From VRUE01 sp963837735 (GTDB lineage: Bacteria > Actinomycetota > Thermoleophilia > Solirubrobacterales > 70-9), in assembly GCA_963837735.1 (NCBI GenBank), contig CAWIOM010000001.1, forward strand, positions 1 to 64,000: 64,000 nt of DNA. Direction: 5' to 3'. The notes below the pieces were generated by a model that was not told where the DNA came from, did no database searches, and saw nothing but the letters and a program-made list of their open reading frames with translations. Each line of letters begins with the position of its first letter. Position 1 is the first letter of the stretch. A program made the position numbers and the translations under genes. Below are positions 14,582 through 23,904 of the stretch, piece after piece.

Positions 14582-17044
14582 GCCGGCTGCCCATCGGCCG
14601 CGGCGGGCTCGGCGTCCGAGTCCGCCGCCCCGTCCTCTATGTGCAGGTGCTCGAAGAAGATGGAATGGGATTCCGGCGAGAGCGGCATTCCCTCGCCGAG
14701 CATCGCGGATCCGATCAGGATCCCCGCGCCGCTCAGGCCGGCCGGCAGAGGATCCCCGGGCCGACCGCCATCCCCGTCTACCTCAACCAGCGCCTGGGCC
14801 GTCGGCTCGACCCCCACCGCCAGCCCGGCCAGGGCGCTGGCGCGAACGGCGATCGCCGAGAGCGGCGCGTCCGGGGGGCCGATCCGCAGGCCCACGACCC
14901 CCTTGCCCCGCATCTCGCGCTGGAAGCCGGACAACACCGCGGCCAGCTGCCCGGCCTCTTCGAGGCGGCCGATCGTCCCTGAGCCGGTGAGCACGGTGAT
15001 CGCCGGAACATAGTCCGTGGTCGCCGGATCGGGCCCACCCGCCGCGGCCAGCGACCGCGCGAAGGCGGTCAGCGTCAGGCGCCGGGGCTCGAGCTCGCAG
15101 CTCGAGGTCAGGAGAACGTCGCCGCGGTCGCACCTGACCAGCGCAAAGCGGGGCATTTCCTCGTGCTCGCGACGGATCAGCGCCTCCGGCTCGAAGGCCT
15201 CGAGGTAGCGACCGCGGATCTGGGCCTTGAGCAGGTCGGCGCGTTCCATGGCCCCGATCAGCATCGATTCGGGGCGCCGCCGGTAGCGAAAGCCGCAGCG
15301 TCCGGCGAGGACTCCCCGAAAGCCGGCAAACGTCGCCCGCAGGAACATGTCCCAGTCCTCGAAGCCGTATCTGACCTCCTCGTCGTAGGCGAAGCCCGCA
15401 TCGAAGACCGTCGCGCCGAATGAGGCTGCCGGTGTCGCTCTGGTTGCTGTAGAGCTGGCGGTAGGGAAGGTAGGGGCCCGGAATCTGCCATTCGCCCTCC
15501 TCGGATCCGAAGAACTCGAGGGTGGGCGATGCCCAGCCCGCGTCCGGGTGTTCCTCGAGGACCGCCGTGAGCTTGGCGATCGTCTGCGGCGAGAGCAGAT
15601 TGTCGGCGTCCAGCGGAAAGATGGCGTCGATGTTCGGCCAGCGCGCGAACGCCCGGCGGACCCCGGTATTGCGGGCCCCCGAGACGCCGAGGTTGGGCTG
15701 GCGCACGTAGGAGACCCGGTCGGGATGGGCGTCGCGAAGCGCCTGCCCGATCCGGTGGGTCTCCGGGTCCGGGCAGCCGTCGTTGACGATGACGACGCCG
15801 GTCGCGACCTCCTGGTCGAGCGCCGACGCGACAGCGCCGGCCATGATAGCGCGCCTGGCGCCAGACGGGGACGACCACGGCGACGCGGGCACTCGGCGCC
15901 GGCCCGGGCGAGGGCCGGCGCCGATAGGTCGGCGCCAGGCCCAGGTTCCGCCGCCCCCTGGACACCGTCTGTTCGATCGCGCGCTCGAGGTCGACCCGCC
16001 CGGCGGCGCGCGACGCGTCGAGAACGTCTTCCCAGAAGTTGAGCACGACGGGGCGCCTGAGATCGATCGACGCGACGGCATCGAGATCGAGCTCGGCGGG
16101 AAACGTGGCGACCTGCCGCCGGATTGCCGAGGACCTCGAGAGAGGTCATGGTCAGCATGCACTTGGGGCAGCGACCGCAGTTGTAGGCGCCGTCGGGGTT
16201 CTCCCAGCAGACCCGCAACGAGCGCTGCACGACGGGGTGGCCGGCGATCTTCGCGAGTCGCTCCATACTGCTGATGACGCCGCCGTAGTCGACGATCTCG
16301 AGCTCCTCGGTGCTCAACTGCCGGTCGACCATCCAGTGAGCTCCGGATTGGATCTGGACCTCGTAGTCGGAGTCGCCGGCGATCAGCACCCGCTCGAAGA
16401 GCGGGGCCAGGAACAGTGCCACCGCGGCCGCCGCGCACGCGTAGAAGGCCTCCCAGGGCACCAGCGGATCCGACAGTTCCCGGAGGTTCGTCTCGACCAC
16501 GTGCAGCGTCAGGCCGAGCGAGTCGGCCGCCTCGCCCAGTCGAGCCTCGACCTCGTCCGCGAGGCCGGCCTGGTGGGCCGCGCCCGGCACAAGGTCGAAG
16601 CCGCGGACGAAGATCAGGTCGGTGACGTCCGGGTTTCCGAGGACGGTCGCCCAGGAGTCGACGCCGCCGCTGAAGAAGGCGGCGACCCGGCCGGGCGGCG
16701 CCGGCTCGGGCCTGCGAACGGGCGCGACGACCTCCACCTCCCGCAGCGTCAGGGGGTCGAACTCCCAATCCGGGCCGCGGGACCAGGCACGGTGAATTGC
16801 CTGGAACTCACGCTGGGTCCGCAACACCCGGGGGCTGATCGGGTCGGTCATCGTCAGCGTCCCCCCCGCTCGGCATGGCCGGCATCAGGCAGGCGGCGAG
16901 CGCCGCCTCGACCCCCGGCATCACCTTGGTCGACGAACGAAACCAGATGCGTTGGCTGAGCCCGCCCACATGCGCCGCGAAGGAGAGCTCCCCGGGCCCA
17001 CGCCTGAGGTCGGCTATCTCGTGGGCTCCAGGGTCTCTATCCAT
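14578..17044 (-). CDS. PP-loop ATPase joined to family 2 glycosyltransferase (several frameshifts)
   Basis: Reconstructed from ATG 17044 (about 820 codons). The N-terminal half has the ATP pyrophosphatase loop AAFFSGGVDSW, IAGDSDYEVQ and a Cys cluster NCGRCPKCMLTM as in QueC-like enzymes. The C-terminal half is a GT2 domain (VAVVVPVW, VIVNDGCPDPET, NLGVSGARNTGVRRAF, FPLDADNLL, GFEDWDMF). Frame changes lie near 16864 (in a run of seven C), 16110, 15845 and 15415; each is repaired by removing one base. No stop separates the halves in the linking frame. The ~200-residue end after the GT2 is unrecognised. Probably acts on a surface glycan with the downstream pyruvyl transferase. Confidence 0.6.
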
Positions 17045-17136
17045 GGCCTTCGCCGGGCGCGAAACCGCCCAGACAAAACCGCCGCTTGAAGTACGCAGCC
17101 CACCGATCTCTCCCCAGTATTTCGACGGGAAGGGTA

Positions 17137-17546
17137 CTAGTAGTGGCCGAGGTGCTCCCCGTCCGGCCAGATGCCGTCGCCGGGCATCTCGAGCCGGTCG
17201 GTCCGCTCCCGGCGCCACTCCGGCGTCATTCGTCGGCTCCCCCCAATAGTCGGTCACGCGAATGGCCTTGCCGTCCTCCAGCTCGCCGATCGTCACGTTG
17301 CGGTAGAGGCGCCCGTCGCCGTAGTCGCAGGTCCACTCGACCACGACGACGTCGTCGAGCTGCCAGGCGCCGGCCGACCTCCAGGGTCAGCTCCTCGAAA
17401 TTGCCCTCGACGTCGGCGATCAGCCGGCTGGTACGCACGATCTCCCCCATCTGCGGCCACTGGCGGACGACGTCATCGGCCAGGGGCACACCGAGGATGT
17501 ATGCGAGCCGAGTCTCGCCGTTGGACTCATGCTGGACTTCGCTCAT
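17137..17546 (-). CDS. SnoaL/NTF2-like protein (two frameshifts)
   Basis: Assembled from three frames: MSEVQHESNGETRLAYILGV to EELTLEVG; then VVVEWTCDYGDGRLYRNVTI to VTDYWGEP; then PEWRRERTDRLEMPGDGIW to HLGHY-stop at 17137. The alternation of VEWTCDYGDG.LYRN and G.I.RVTDYWGEP is the SnoaL-like polyketide-cyclase/ketosteroid-isomerase beta sheet, including the Tyr-Trp-Gly-Glu-Pro end. About 135 aa, usual length for the fold. Both shifts are repaired by deleting one base. Substrate unknown; it lies upstream of the polysaccharide cluster but is separated by 92 bp. Confidence 0.6.
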
Positions 17547-17637
17547 TGCCTCACGTCCTTCGATAGGTCTGCCGGCATGGCCGGGTGACCGCGGCAGAGG
17601 AACATCGAGGCAGTATCCCGCGCCTTCGCCTGCCGGG

Positions 17638-18141
17638 CTACCGCTCGGTCAGCTGGACGATCGGGATCGTCCTGCCCGAGGCCGCCGCCTCCCGGCGGTA
17701 GGAGGCGTACGGAGCGAAGACACGGTCGGCGAGCGCCCAGAGCCTCTCGCGCTCGGCCTCCTCGACGACGACCGTCGCCCGCATCGGGACGCCGCCGAAG
17801 GTGACGTCGGGGTCGGCCCGGAGATTGTGGAACCAGCCGGGGTGACTCGGCTGGCCGAGCTTCGAGGCGACGATCGTCACCCGGTCGCCGTCGTGGAAGT
17901 AGATGACCGCGTTGTGGCGCACCCTTTCGCTCCGCGCGCCCCGGGTCTCGAGCAGGGCGGTGGGCATCGTCAACCCCATCCCGAGGCGGCCGCCGGTCGC
18001 CCGCATCAGAACGGGGTCGATCCTCCAGACGACGTGAACCGAGAGGAACCTGCCCAGGCGGGTGTTGGCAAGCGCCGCGAAGGTGCGGCTGAACGCCCCG
18101 GGCCGCCGACTCGGGTCGACGTGCTTGAGTCGAGACGGCAT
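17638..18141 (-). CDS. Deazaflavin (F420)-type nitroreductase family protein
   Basis: 167 aa from ATG 18141. TALLETRGARSERVRHNAVI, YFHDGDRVTIVASKLGQPSH and PGWFHNLRADPDVTF are the family blocks of the split beta-barrel Ddn-like F420-dependent reductases of actinobacteria. The conserved G.(P/S).HP.W..NL motif is complete. It lies 26 bp downstream of the alpha/beta hydrolase on the same strand, so the pair is probably co-expressed. The cofactor could be F420 or FMN; not decidable here. Confidence 0.8.
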   Translation of the reverse strand: MPSRLKHVDPSRRPGAFSRTFAALANTRLGRFLSVHVVWRIDPVLMRATGGRLGMGLTMPTALLETRGARSERVRHNAVIYFHDGDRVTIVASKLGQPSHPGWFHNLRADPDVTFGGVPMRATVVVEEAERERLWALADRVFAPYASYRREAAASGRTIPIVQLTER

Positions 18142-18167
18142 CTCTCTCCCAAGCCTCCCGATCCGCC

Positions 18168-19052
18168 TCAGAGCGGCGCCGGCGCCGCGAGGAACTCGCG
18201 GGCGCGCTCGGCGACCAGGTCGGGGCGCTCGTCGGCCGTGAAGTGGCCGCAGCCCGGCACCAGCTCGACCGACATCTCGTCGGCGTGGCGCTCGTAGCCG
18301 GCAAGCATCGCGGGACGCAGCACGCGGTCCTCGCTGCCGAAGAGCAGCAGCGTCGGAACCGCGAGCCGGCAGCCGGCGTAACGCCCGCGGGCAACCGGCA
18401 GCAGCTCCTTGAAGTTGAAGACCCGGTAGACCTGCACCCCGGCGCGGGCATGGTCGGGCCGGGTGAAGGCGTCGGCGAAGGCCCGGATCGTCTCCTCGTC
18501 CCAGGCGCTCGCCTCGGCGGTCCAGTGGCGGATGATCCAGGGAACGAACCTGCCGCCGCGTTGGAGGCGCGAGCCGAGGCCGGGCGCCAGGATCGCCTGC
18601 TGGTACCAGAAGCGCCACCCGTTCCGCAGCAGGCTGCCGCGAGCGGGCCAGGGATGGACGATGTTCAGCGCCAGAAAGCGAGTGACGCGATCGGGCTCGC
18701 GAAGCGCCAGCAGGAAGCCGATCCAGCCGCCCCAGTCGTGGCCGACGAGCTTCACCCGGGCGAGGCCGAGCTCGTCGAGGACGGCGAGCACGTCATCGGC
18801 CATGTTCTCCTTCTCGTAGCCGCGGCGTGGCGCGTCCGACCAGCCGAACCCGCGCAGGTCCATCGCCAGGACGCGGTGACCGGCGTCGGCGAGCTCCGGC
18901 ATCAGGTGCCGCCACTCGTACCAGTGCTGCGGCCAGCCGTGCAGGCAGAGGACGACGTCGTCACCCTGCCCGGCTTCGGCGACGTGGAAGTCGAGCCCGC
19001 GAGCCCGAACGGTGCGGTGGCTGACGCCGCCGACGTGGGGCCGGTCGCTCAC
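18168..19052 (-). CDS. Alpha/beta hydrolase (epoxide hydrolase-like)
   Basis: 294 aa. The oxyanion motif LCLHGWPQHWYEWRH and nucleophile elbow VGHDWGGWIGF (Asp nucleophile in HDWGG) are those of epoxide hydrolases and haloalkane dehalogenases. The acid is probably in FGSEDRVL and the catalytic His in GCGHFTADERP. The start at 19052 follows threonine synthase by 10 bp, so it belongs to a minus-strand run thrC - hydrolase - Ddn-like. Natural substrate unknown. Confidence 0.8.
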   Translation of the reverse strand: MSDRPHVGGVSHRTVRARGLDFHVAEAGQGDDVVLCLHGWPQHWYEWRHLMPELADAGHRVLAMDLRGFGWSDAPRRGYEKENMADDVLAVLDELGLARVKLVGHDWGGWIGFLLALREPDRVTRFLALNIVHPWPARGSLLRNGWRFWYQQAILAPGLGSRLQRGGRFVPWIIRHWTAEASAWDEETIRAFADAFTRPDHARAGVQVYRVFNFKELLPVARGRYAGCRLAVPTLLLFGSEDRVLRPAMLAGYERHADEMSVELVPGCGHFTADERPDLVAERAREFLAAPAPL

Positions 19053-19062
19053 GCCCGGCGGG

Positions 19063-20355
19063 CTAGGCGGGGGCGCCGACGCCGGAGCGGCGGAAGTCGT
19101 GGATCACTTCGTCCATCGCCGTCGCGTCGCAGGGAACGTTCTCCGGCCAGGGCCTGACCGGCTGCTCGCTCAGGGTCTTGAGGCCGTTGCCGCTGATCAC
19201 GACCACCGTCGTGTCGTCGGGCCGGATCACGCCCTGCTGGGCGAGCTTCATCGTCGCCGCGAGCGTCGTGCCGCCGGCGGGCTCGGTGAGCACGCCCTCG
19301 GTGGCGGCGAGCAGCTCCATCGCGGTGATGATCTCGCCGTCGGGGATTGCGGCGGCCGATCCTCCCCTGCTGCGCACGGCGTCGACGACCAGCGGGCCGT
19401 CGCCGGGGGCGCCGATCGCCAGCGACTGGGCCAGCGTCTCCGGAACCTGGGGGACGATCTCGGGCGCCTCCTCGGAGATTGCGGTCGCGATCGGCGAGCA
19501 GCCGCTCGGCTGGCCGATGTGAAGCTTCGTCTGAGCAGTCTGCGCGAGGCCGACGGTCTGCAGCTCGCTGAGGCCCTTGTGGACCCGTGAGGAGAGGGTC
19601 CCACCGGCAGCGGGCATGACGATGTGGTCGGGCGAGGCCCAGTCGAGCTGCTCGACGACCTCGAAGGCGAGCGTCTTCGCACCCTCCGAGTAGAACGGGC
19701 GCAGGCTTATGTTCGCGAACTGCAGGCCGCTCGCTTCCGACAGCTCGCGGCAGGCCCGGTTGGCTTCGTCGTAGTTGCCGGCGAGCTGGCAGACCTCGGC
19801 GCCGAGCGCGCGGCAGCCGCGCGCCTTGGCCCGCTCCAGGTTGGCCGGGTAGAAGATGTAGGGCGTCAGGCCCGCCTTGTTGCCGAGCGCCGCGGTCGCG
19901 GTGCCGACATTGCCGGTCGAGACGCAGCCGATCTCCGTGCAGCCGAGCTCGAGCGCGCGGGCAACGGCCATGCTGACCACCCGATCCTTGTAGGAGAGCG
20001 AGGGCCGGTTGGTCGAGTCGTCCTTGACGTAGAGGTTGTGCAGACCGAGCTCGGCGCCGAGCCGGTCGGCGCGGATCAGCGGCGTCAGCCCGGAGAAGAT
20101 CCCGACCCGCTCGGAGGCGAAGAGGTCGCCGATCGGCAGCAGCTCCTCGTAGCGCCAGATGTTGAGCGGGCGCATCTCCGGGCCGAGCTCGGCGATCCGC
20201 TCGCCGGCGAGATCGTAGTCATAGGTGACGTCGAGGCCCTTGTCGCAGTCGGGACAGCGGAAGGCCGTATCCATGAGTGGGACCCGGGTCCCACAGTCGG
20301 GGCAGACCAGCTCCATCGCGCAGGAGCGGGTTCGCTGGTCGGCCGGATGGCTCAT
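19063..20355 (-). CDS. thrC: Threonine synthase (zinc-ribbon type)
   Basis: 430 aa from ATG 20355 (starts at 20379 and 20316 are also in frame; GGGGAG about 10 nt upstream favours 20355). The N-terminal rubredoxin-like ribbon CPDCGTRVP..CPDCDKG is followed by the PLP fold: NRPSLSYKDRVVSMAVARA holds the Schiff-base Lys, GCVSTGNVGTATAALGNKAG binds phosphate, and VISGNGLKTLS is the C-terminal block. Converts O-phosphohomoserine to threonine. No hom or thrB is nearby. It is separated by 103 bp from the upstream LeuRS-like gene. Confidence 0.85.
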   Translation of the reverse strand: MSHPADQRTRSCAMELVCPDCGTRVPLMDTAFRCPDCDKGLDVTYDYDLAGERIAELGPEMRPLNIWRYEELLPIGDLFASERVGIFSGLTPLIRADRLGAELGLHNLYVKDDSTNRPSLSYKDRVVSMAVARALELGCTEIGCVSTGNVGTATAALGNKAGLTPYIFYPANLERAKARGCRALGAEVCQLAGNYDEANRACRELSEASGLQFANISLRPFYSEGAKTLAFEVVEQLDWASPDHIVMPAAGGTLSSRVHKGLSELQTVGLAQTAQTKLHIGQPSGCSPIATAISEEAPEIVPQVPETLAQSLAIGAPGDGPLVVDAVRSRGGSAAAIPDGEIITAMELLAATEGVLTEPAGGTTLAATMKLAQQGVIRPDDTTVVVISGNGLKTLSEQPVRPWPENVPCDATAMDEVIHDFRRSGVGAPA

Positions 20356-20458
20356 CGCCCCGAGCAGCTCCCCGACCACGACGGCAGGCCGCCCGCCTTG
20401 GCGAAGCGCATCCGGCGCTTGTCGAGGTTTCCCTGTTGCAACTCGAACATTCGACGGA

Positions 20459-22648
20459 TCAGGATAGCGACTCGACAGGCTGAGGCCAAAGGGAGAGCCG
20501 CTCGACCTCGTCCTCCCGGCCGGCCTCGATCAGCAGCGCCTCGGAGAAGTGGGGCGCAAACGGCGCCAGCACGCGCAGGAGCAGGACCAGCGCCGCGGCA
20601 AGCGCCTCGGCGTCCGCCCTGCTCAGCTGCCCGCGGCGCTCGACGACGCGCTTCTCGAAGTCCTGGATCCGCTCGAAGAGCCTGGTGGTGTTGCGAACGG
20701 CCTTGTGCATCTGCAGCTCGTCCAGGTCCTCCGTGACCCGGGCGACGCCGTTCTCGCACCACTTGACCAGCCGCTCGCGCATGAAGCCGGTGTCGGCTTC
20801 CGCCTCCTCGTCGACCGGTGCCACTTCGAGAGCGCTGCCGAGCCGATCGAGCGCGTAGTCCCAAAGGTTGTTGAGGAAGCGGCCGGCAAATCGCATCGCG
20901 CCGTCATTCCAGTTGAGGGTCTTTGCCGGGCCCGCCGCGTAGAGGATCGCCAGGCGCACGGTGTCGGCGCCATAGCGCCCGACCAGCTCGTCGGGGTCGA
21001 CGACGTTGCCGAGGTGCTTGCTCATCTTGCGCCCGTCGGCGACCACCATCTCGTGGAACAGGCAGCCGGCGAAGGGCTCGCCGTCCTCGAGGAAGGCGAA
21101 CGGCCCGATGTCCCGCAGCGCCTTGGTCACGGCGCGCTGGTCGAAGACGAAGCTGCCGCTGTCGTTGCCGGCGACCAGCCGCTCGGAGGGCAACCACCGC
21201 TGCAGGTCGGGGTGGGTGAACATCCGCTCGGCCCGGTCCTCCGGTGGCACCGCGGCGGGCACCCAGAGCCAGAGCGCATCGAAGTGGCAGTCGAGGGTGT
21301 CGGTCTCGCGCTTTCCCGGCTCACCGCAGCGCGGACAGGCGACGTCGACGAAATCGGGGCGCTCGGCCAGCGGATTGCCCTCGCCCGTCGGCTCGATGTC
21401 GCGCGGCAGAACGACGGGCAGCTCCTCGACCGGAACCGGAACCGGGCCGCAGCCCTCGCAGTTGACGACCGGGATCGGCGTTCCCCAGTAGCGCTGGCGG
21501 CCGATCGAGAAATCCGAGGCCCGGTAGCGCCTCGCCTCCCGGACCTCGGGCGAGGGGCCCGCCGCGGTCGCGGCCTCGGCAACGCGCGGCAGGCGGGCGG
21601 CGATCGCCTCGTCGGACTCGTCCACGGAGGGGATGCCGAGCACGGCCGTCGGCCCGAAGCGTGCGTCGACGATCGGCGAGACGACGACCGGCAGCTCGGC
21701 GCCGCCGCAGCCGGTCAGCGAAGCGCCGCTGTCGATCACCGGCACCGCGGCGGCGTCGCGGGCGCTGCGCTCCCAACCGCCCGAGCGCAGCTCGTCGAGC
21801 TGGGAGCGGACCTCGGGGTCGCCCGCCCAACGCTCGACCTCGGGGTGACGGGGCGAGACGAGCACGAAGCGCGCCTCGCCGACGGCGCCGGCGTGCGGGG
21901 TGAAGACGGTCGCCTCCCCGCCCGCCGGGTCGGCTAGCTCGAGCTCAACCCCGTCGGTGCGCCCGAGGATGTAGTGCTGGGTCTTCAGCGCCAGGTCGTT
22001 CCAGTTCTCGAGCCCGGCGAGGTTGGCGTCGTTCTCCTCCAGGAAGGGGACGACGCGCAAGAACCAGGTCGGGCGGCGGATCAGCCGCACCGCGTTGTGG
22101 CAGCGCCAGCAGCGGCCGTCCTCGACCTGAAGAGCGGCGAGCGTCGTCTGGCAGCTGTCGCACCAGTCGACCGTGGCGTCGTCGCGGTAGATGAGGCCGG
22201 CCTCGAGCAGGGTGACGAAGAGCCACTGCGACCAGCGGTACTGGCTCTCGTCGGAGCTGTAAAAGACCCGGTCGTAGTCGAAGGAATAGCCGAGGCGCTT
22301 CATCTGCTCGAGCATCCGCTCGCCGCTCTCGACGACCCAGTCCGCCGGCCGCACCCCTCGGTCGATCGCCGCCATCTCGGCCGGCAGCCCGAATGCGTCG
22401 AAGCCGAAGCCGAGCAGGACGGCGTCGCCGCGGGCGCGGCGGTAGCGCGCGTAGGCGTCGCCGATCGAGTAGTCGCGGACATGGCCCATGTGGAGGTTGC
22501 CCGAGGTGAACGGGCTGGAGGGCTTGACGTAGACGGCCTCCTGACCCTCCTCGGGATCCGGCGTCTCGTAGGCGCGCGCCTGCGCCCAGGCAGCCTGCCG
22601 GGCGGGCTCGATCGAAGCGGGGTCGTATTTCCGGCGTGCGGCGCTCAT
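20459..22648 (-). CDS. LeuRS-like class I tRNA ligase family protein, divergent and short
   Basis: 729 aa versus roughly 800-870 for bacterial leucyl-tRNA synthetases. HMGH (in NLHMGHVRDYSIGDAYARYR), DAFGLPAE, WCDSCQTTL..CWRC and GRQRYWGTPIPVV are clearly LeuRS. The KMSKS loop reads KMSKH. The editing-site Thr-rich motif (normally TTRPDTLFG) reads TPHAGAVGEARF, the GTGAVMAVPAHD block is not recognisable, and the FVDSSWYFLRY block reads CHFDALWLWV. The C-terminal tail domain is absent; the chain ends after the anticodon-binding helices. It may be a second, editing-deficient LeuRS or an enzyme with another aminoacyl role. Confidence 0.75.
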   Translation of the reverse strand: MSAARRKYDPASIEPARQAAWAQARAYETPDPEEGQEAVYVKPSSPFTSGNLHMGHVRDYSIGDAYARYRRARGDAVLLGFGFDAFGLPAEMAAIDRGVRPADWVVESGERMLEQMKRLGYSFDYDRVFYSSDESQYRWSQWLFVTLLEAGLIYRDDATVDWCDSCQTTLAALQVEDGRCWRCHNAVRLIRRPTWFLRVVPFLEENDANLAGLENWNDLALKTQHYILGRTDGVELELADPAGGEATVFTPHAGAVGEARFVLVSPRHPEVERWAGDPEVRSQLDELRSGGWERSARDAAAVPVIDSGASLTGCGGAELPVVVSPIVDARFGPTAVLGIPSVDESDEAIAARLPRVAEAATAAGPSPEVREARRYRASDFSIGRQRYWGTPIPVVNCEGCGPVPVPVEELPVVLPRDIEPTGEGNPLAERPDFVDVACPRCGEPGKRETDTLDCHFDALWLWVPAAVPPEDRAERMFTHPDLQRWLPSERLVAGNDSGSFVFDQRAVTKALRDIGPFAFLEDGEPFAGCLFHEMVVADGRKMSKHLGNVVDPDELVGRYGADTVRLAILYAAGPAKTLNWNDGAMRFAGRFLNNLWDYALDRLGSALEVAPVDEEAEADTGFMRERLVKWCENGVARVTEDLDELQMHKAVRNTTRLFERIQDFEKRVVERRGQLSRADAEALAAALVLLLRVLAPFAPHFSEALLIEAGREDEVERLSLWPQPVESLS

Positions 22649-22800
22649 CCTTCCAGTCTTCCAAAGGCGCCAAGCCAGGCGGCGGCTGCACCGTCCTGTC
22701 CTCGCCCGACCGTCGCCGTTGGCCGGTCCGGCCGTTGACCCGCGGCCTGGTCGGAGGCGAGACTGCGGTCAATCGTCCAAACCGGGAGAGGAGACCCGAG

Positions 22801-23259
22801 ATGAGAGCAAGGCAAGCCCTGCCGTTACTGGCGACCCTCTGCGCAACCGGCCTCGTGGTGGGTTGCGGCGGCGGTTCCAACACGACGACCATGAACCTGA
22901 TCGAGCACGCCGAAACCGACACCGTCCGCCACATCGGCCCCGCCAAGGAGGAAGACTCGGCCGGCGACGTACTCGCCTTTGCGAATCCGGTCTTCAACGC
23001 CGAAAACAAGAAGAAGGTCGGGACCGACAACGGCGGTTGCGTACGAACGGCAGCCGGCAAGGCCTGGGAGTGCTTCTGGACCCTGACCCTCTCCAGCGGG
23101 CAGATCACCGTCGAGGGCCCGTTCTACGACGGCACGGACTCGGTCCTGGCGATCACGGGCGGCACCGGCGAATACGCCGACGCCTCCGGGCAGATGACAC
23201 TGCACGCTCGCGACCCCGAAGAAACCGAGTACGACTTCACCTACGAAATCGAAGACTAG
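22801..23259 (+). CDS. Lipoprotein with allene-oxide-cyclase-like barrel
   Basis: 152 aa. The signal peptide ends in the lipobox LVVGC (Cys at about residue 22), so the mature protein is likely lipid-anchored outside the membrane. GQITVEGPFYDGTDSVLAIT, then GGTGEYADASGQMTL and YDFTYEI, is the pattern of AOC/dirigent-like barrel proteins found in actinobacteria. GGGAGAGGAG upstream of ATG 22801 supports the start. Function unknown; the gene is divergent from the LeuRS-like gene. Confidence 0.7.
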   Translation: MRARQALPLLATLCATGLVVGCGGGSNTTTMNLIEHAETDTVRHIGPAKEEDSAGDVLAFANPVFNAENKKKVGTDNGGCVRTAAGKAWECFWTLTLSSGQITVEGPFYDGTDSVLAITGGTGEYADASGQMTLHARDPEETEYDFTYEIED

Positions 23260-23270
23260 GCCCGATGGGC

Positions 23271-23296
23271 AGTCGGCTCGCCTCAGGGAGCCGACT
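23271..23296. terminator. Hairpin between convergent genes
   Basis: AGTCGGCTC (23271-23279) pairs with GAGCCGACT (23288-23296), a perfect 9-bp stem with an 8-nt loop. It sits at the convergent ends of the AOC-like lipoprotein (stop 23259) and the coiled-coil membrane protein, whose stop codon (23283-23285) lies in the loop. No U-tract on either strand, so intrinsic termination would be weak. Confidence 0.45.
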
Positions 23297-23798
23297 TGCC
23301 GCCGCTGTTACTCGCGCTCGCGGTGGCCGAGTTGAAGCGCTTGGTGAGCTTGGTGACCCGCTGGTTGAGCGTCGCAACCTCGCCCCTCAGGTCACTGACC
23401 TGGTTGTCCAGGGAGCCGACTTCCTTGGTCAGAACCGCCGTCTGCTTGGAGGAGGACTGCAGGTTCGCCGTCTGGCGCTCCAGTCGGTCGATCCGGTTGG
23501 AGAGGTTGATCGCCGCGTTGCGCGATTCGCGCGCCGCTTCCTGCGCCTTGCCGCTGGCCGCCTGCGCGTCGCCGTTGAGGCTCTTCTCGGCGATGCCGAG
23601 GCGGTCGACCAGGTTGGAGAGCTCGGTCTGCACCTGCGTCACCGACGCCTGCTTGGCGGCGTCTTCGCTGTCGCTCTTGGCGCCGAAGGCGACGACCAGG
23701 GCGACCGCCCCGAGCACGAGGCTGAGGCCGGCGATGGCGATCAGGGCCCAGGGCTGCTGTTGCTGGGGCTGCTCGGGCTGCTGCGTTGCGTTCTCCAC
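23283..23798 (-). CDS. Membrane-anchored coiled-coil protein
   Basis: 171 aa from GTG 23798, chosen because GGAGAG lies 7 nt upstream. The N-terminal Gln/Pro stretch (QQPEQPQQQQP) precedes one membrane helix (ALIAIAGLSLVLGAVALVVAF). Residues ~55-160 form a long heptad-rich coiled coil (LSNLVDRLGIAEKSL, LSNRIDRLERQTANLQ, VSDLRGEVATLNQRVTKL). The tail is Ser/Ala-rich. Topology suggests an outside-facing coiled-coil rod. Function unknown. Confidence 0.65.
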   Translation of the reverse strand: MENATQQPEQPQQQQPWALIAIAGLSLVLGAVALVVAFGAKSDSEDAAKQASVTQVQTELSNLVDRLGIAEKSLNGDAQAASGKAQEAARESRNAAINLSNRIDRLERQTANLQSSSKQTAVLTKEVGSLDNQVSDLRGEVATLNQRVTKLTKRFNSATASASNSGGKSAP

Positions 23799-23904
23799 TG
23801 CGCTCTCCTTCAATGCTCGACGAGACGGTCGCGCAACCCTCTCATCCCCCGTCGGACGTCGCCAGTGGGCGGTCGTGTGACCGGCAACGCCGCCGGTCAC
23901 ATCA

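Noticed and set aside
14578..17044. Programmed frameshifting in the PP-loop/GT2 gene
   Set aside because: No slippery heptamer with downstream structure was recognised; shifts are multiple and one is in a simple C-run, as expected of sequence error.
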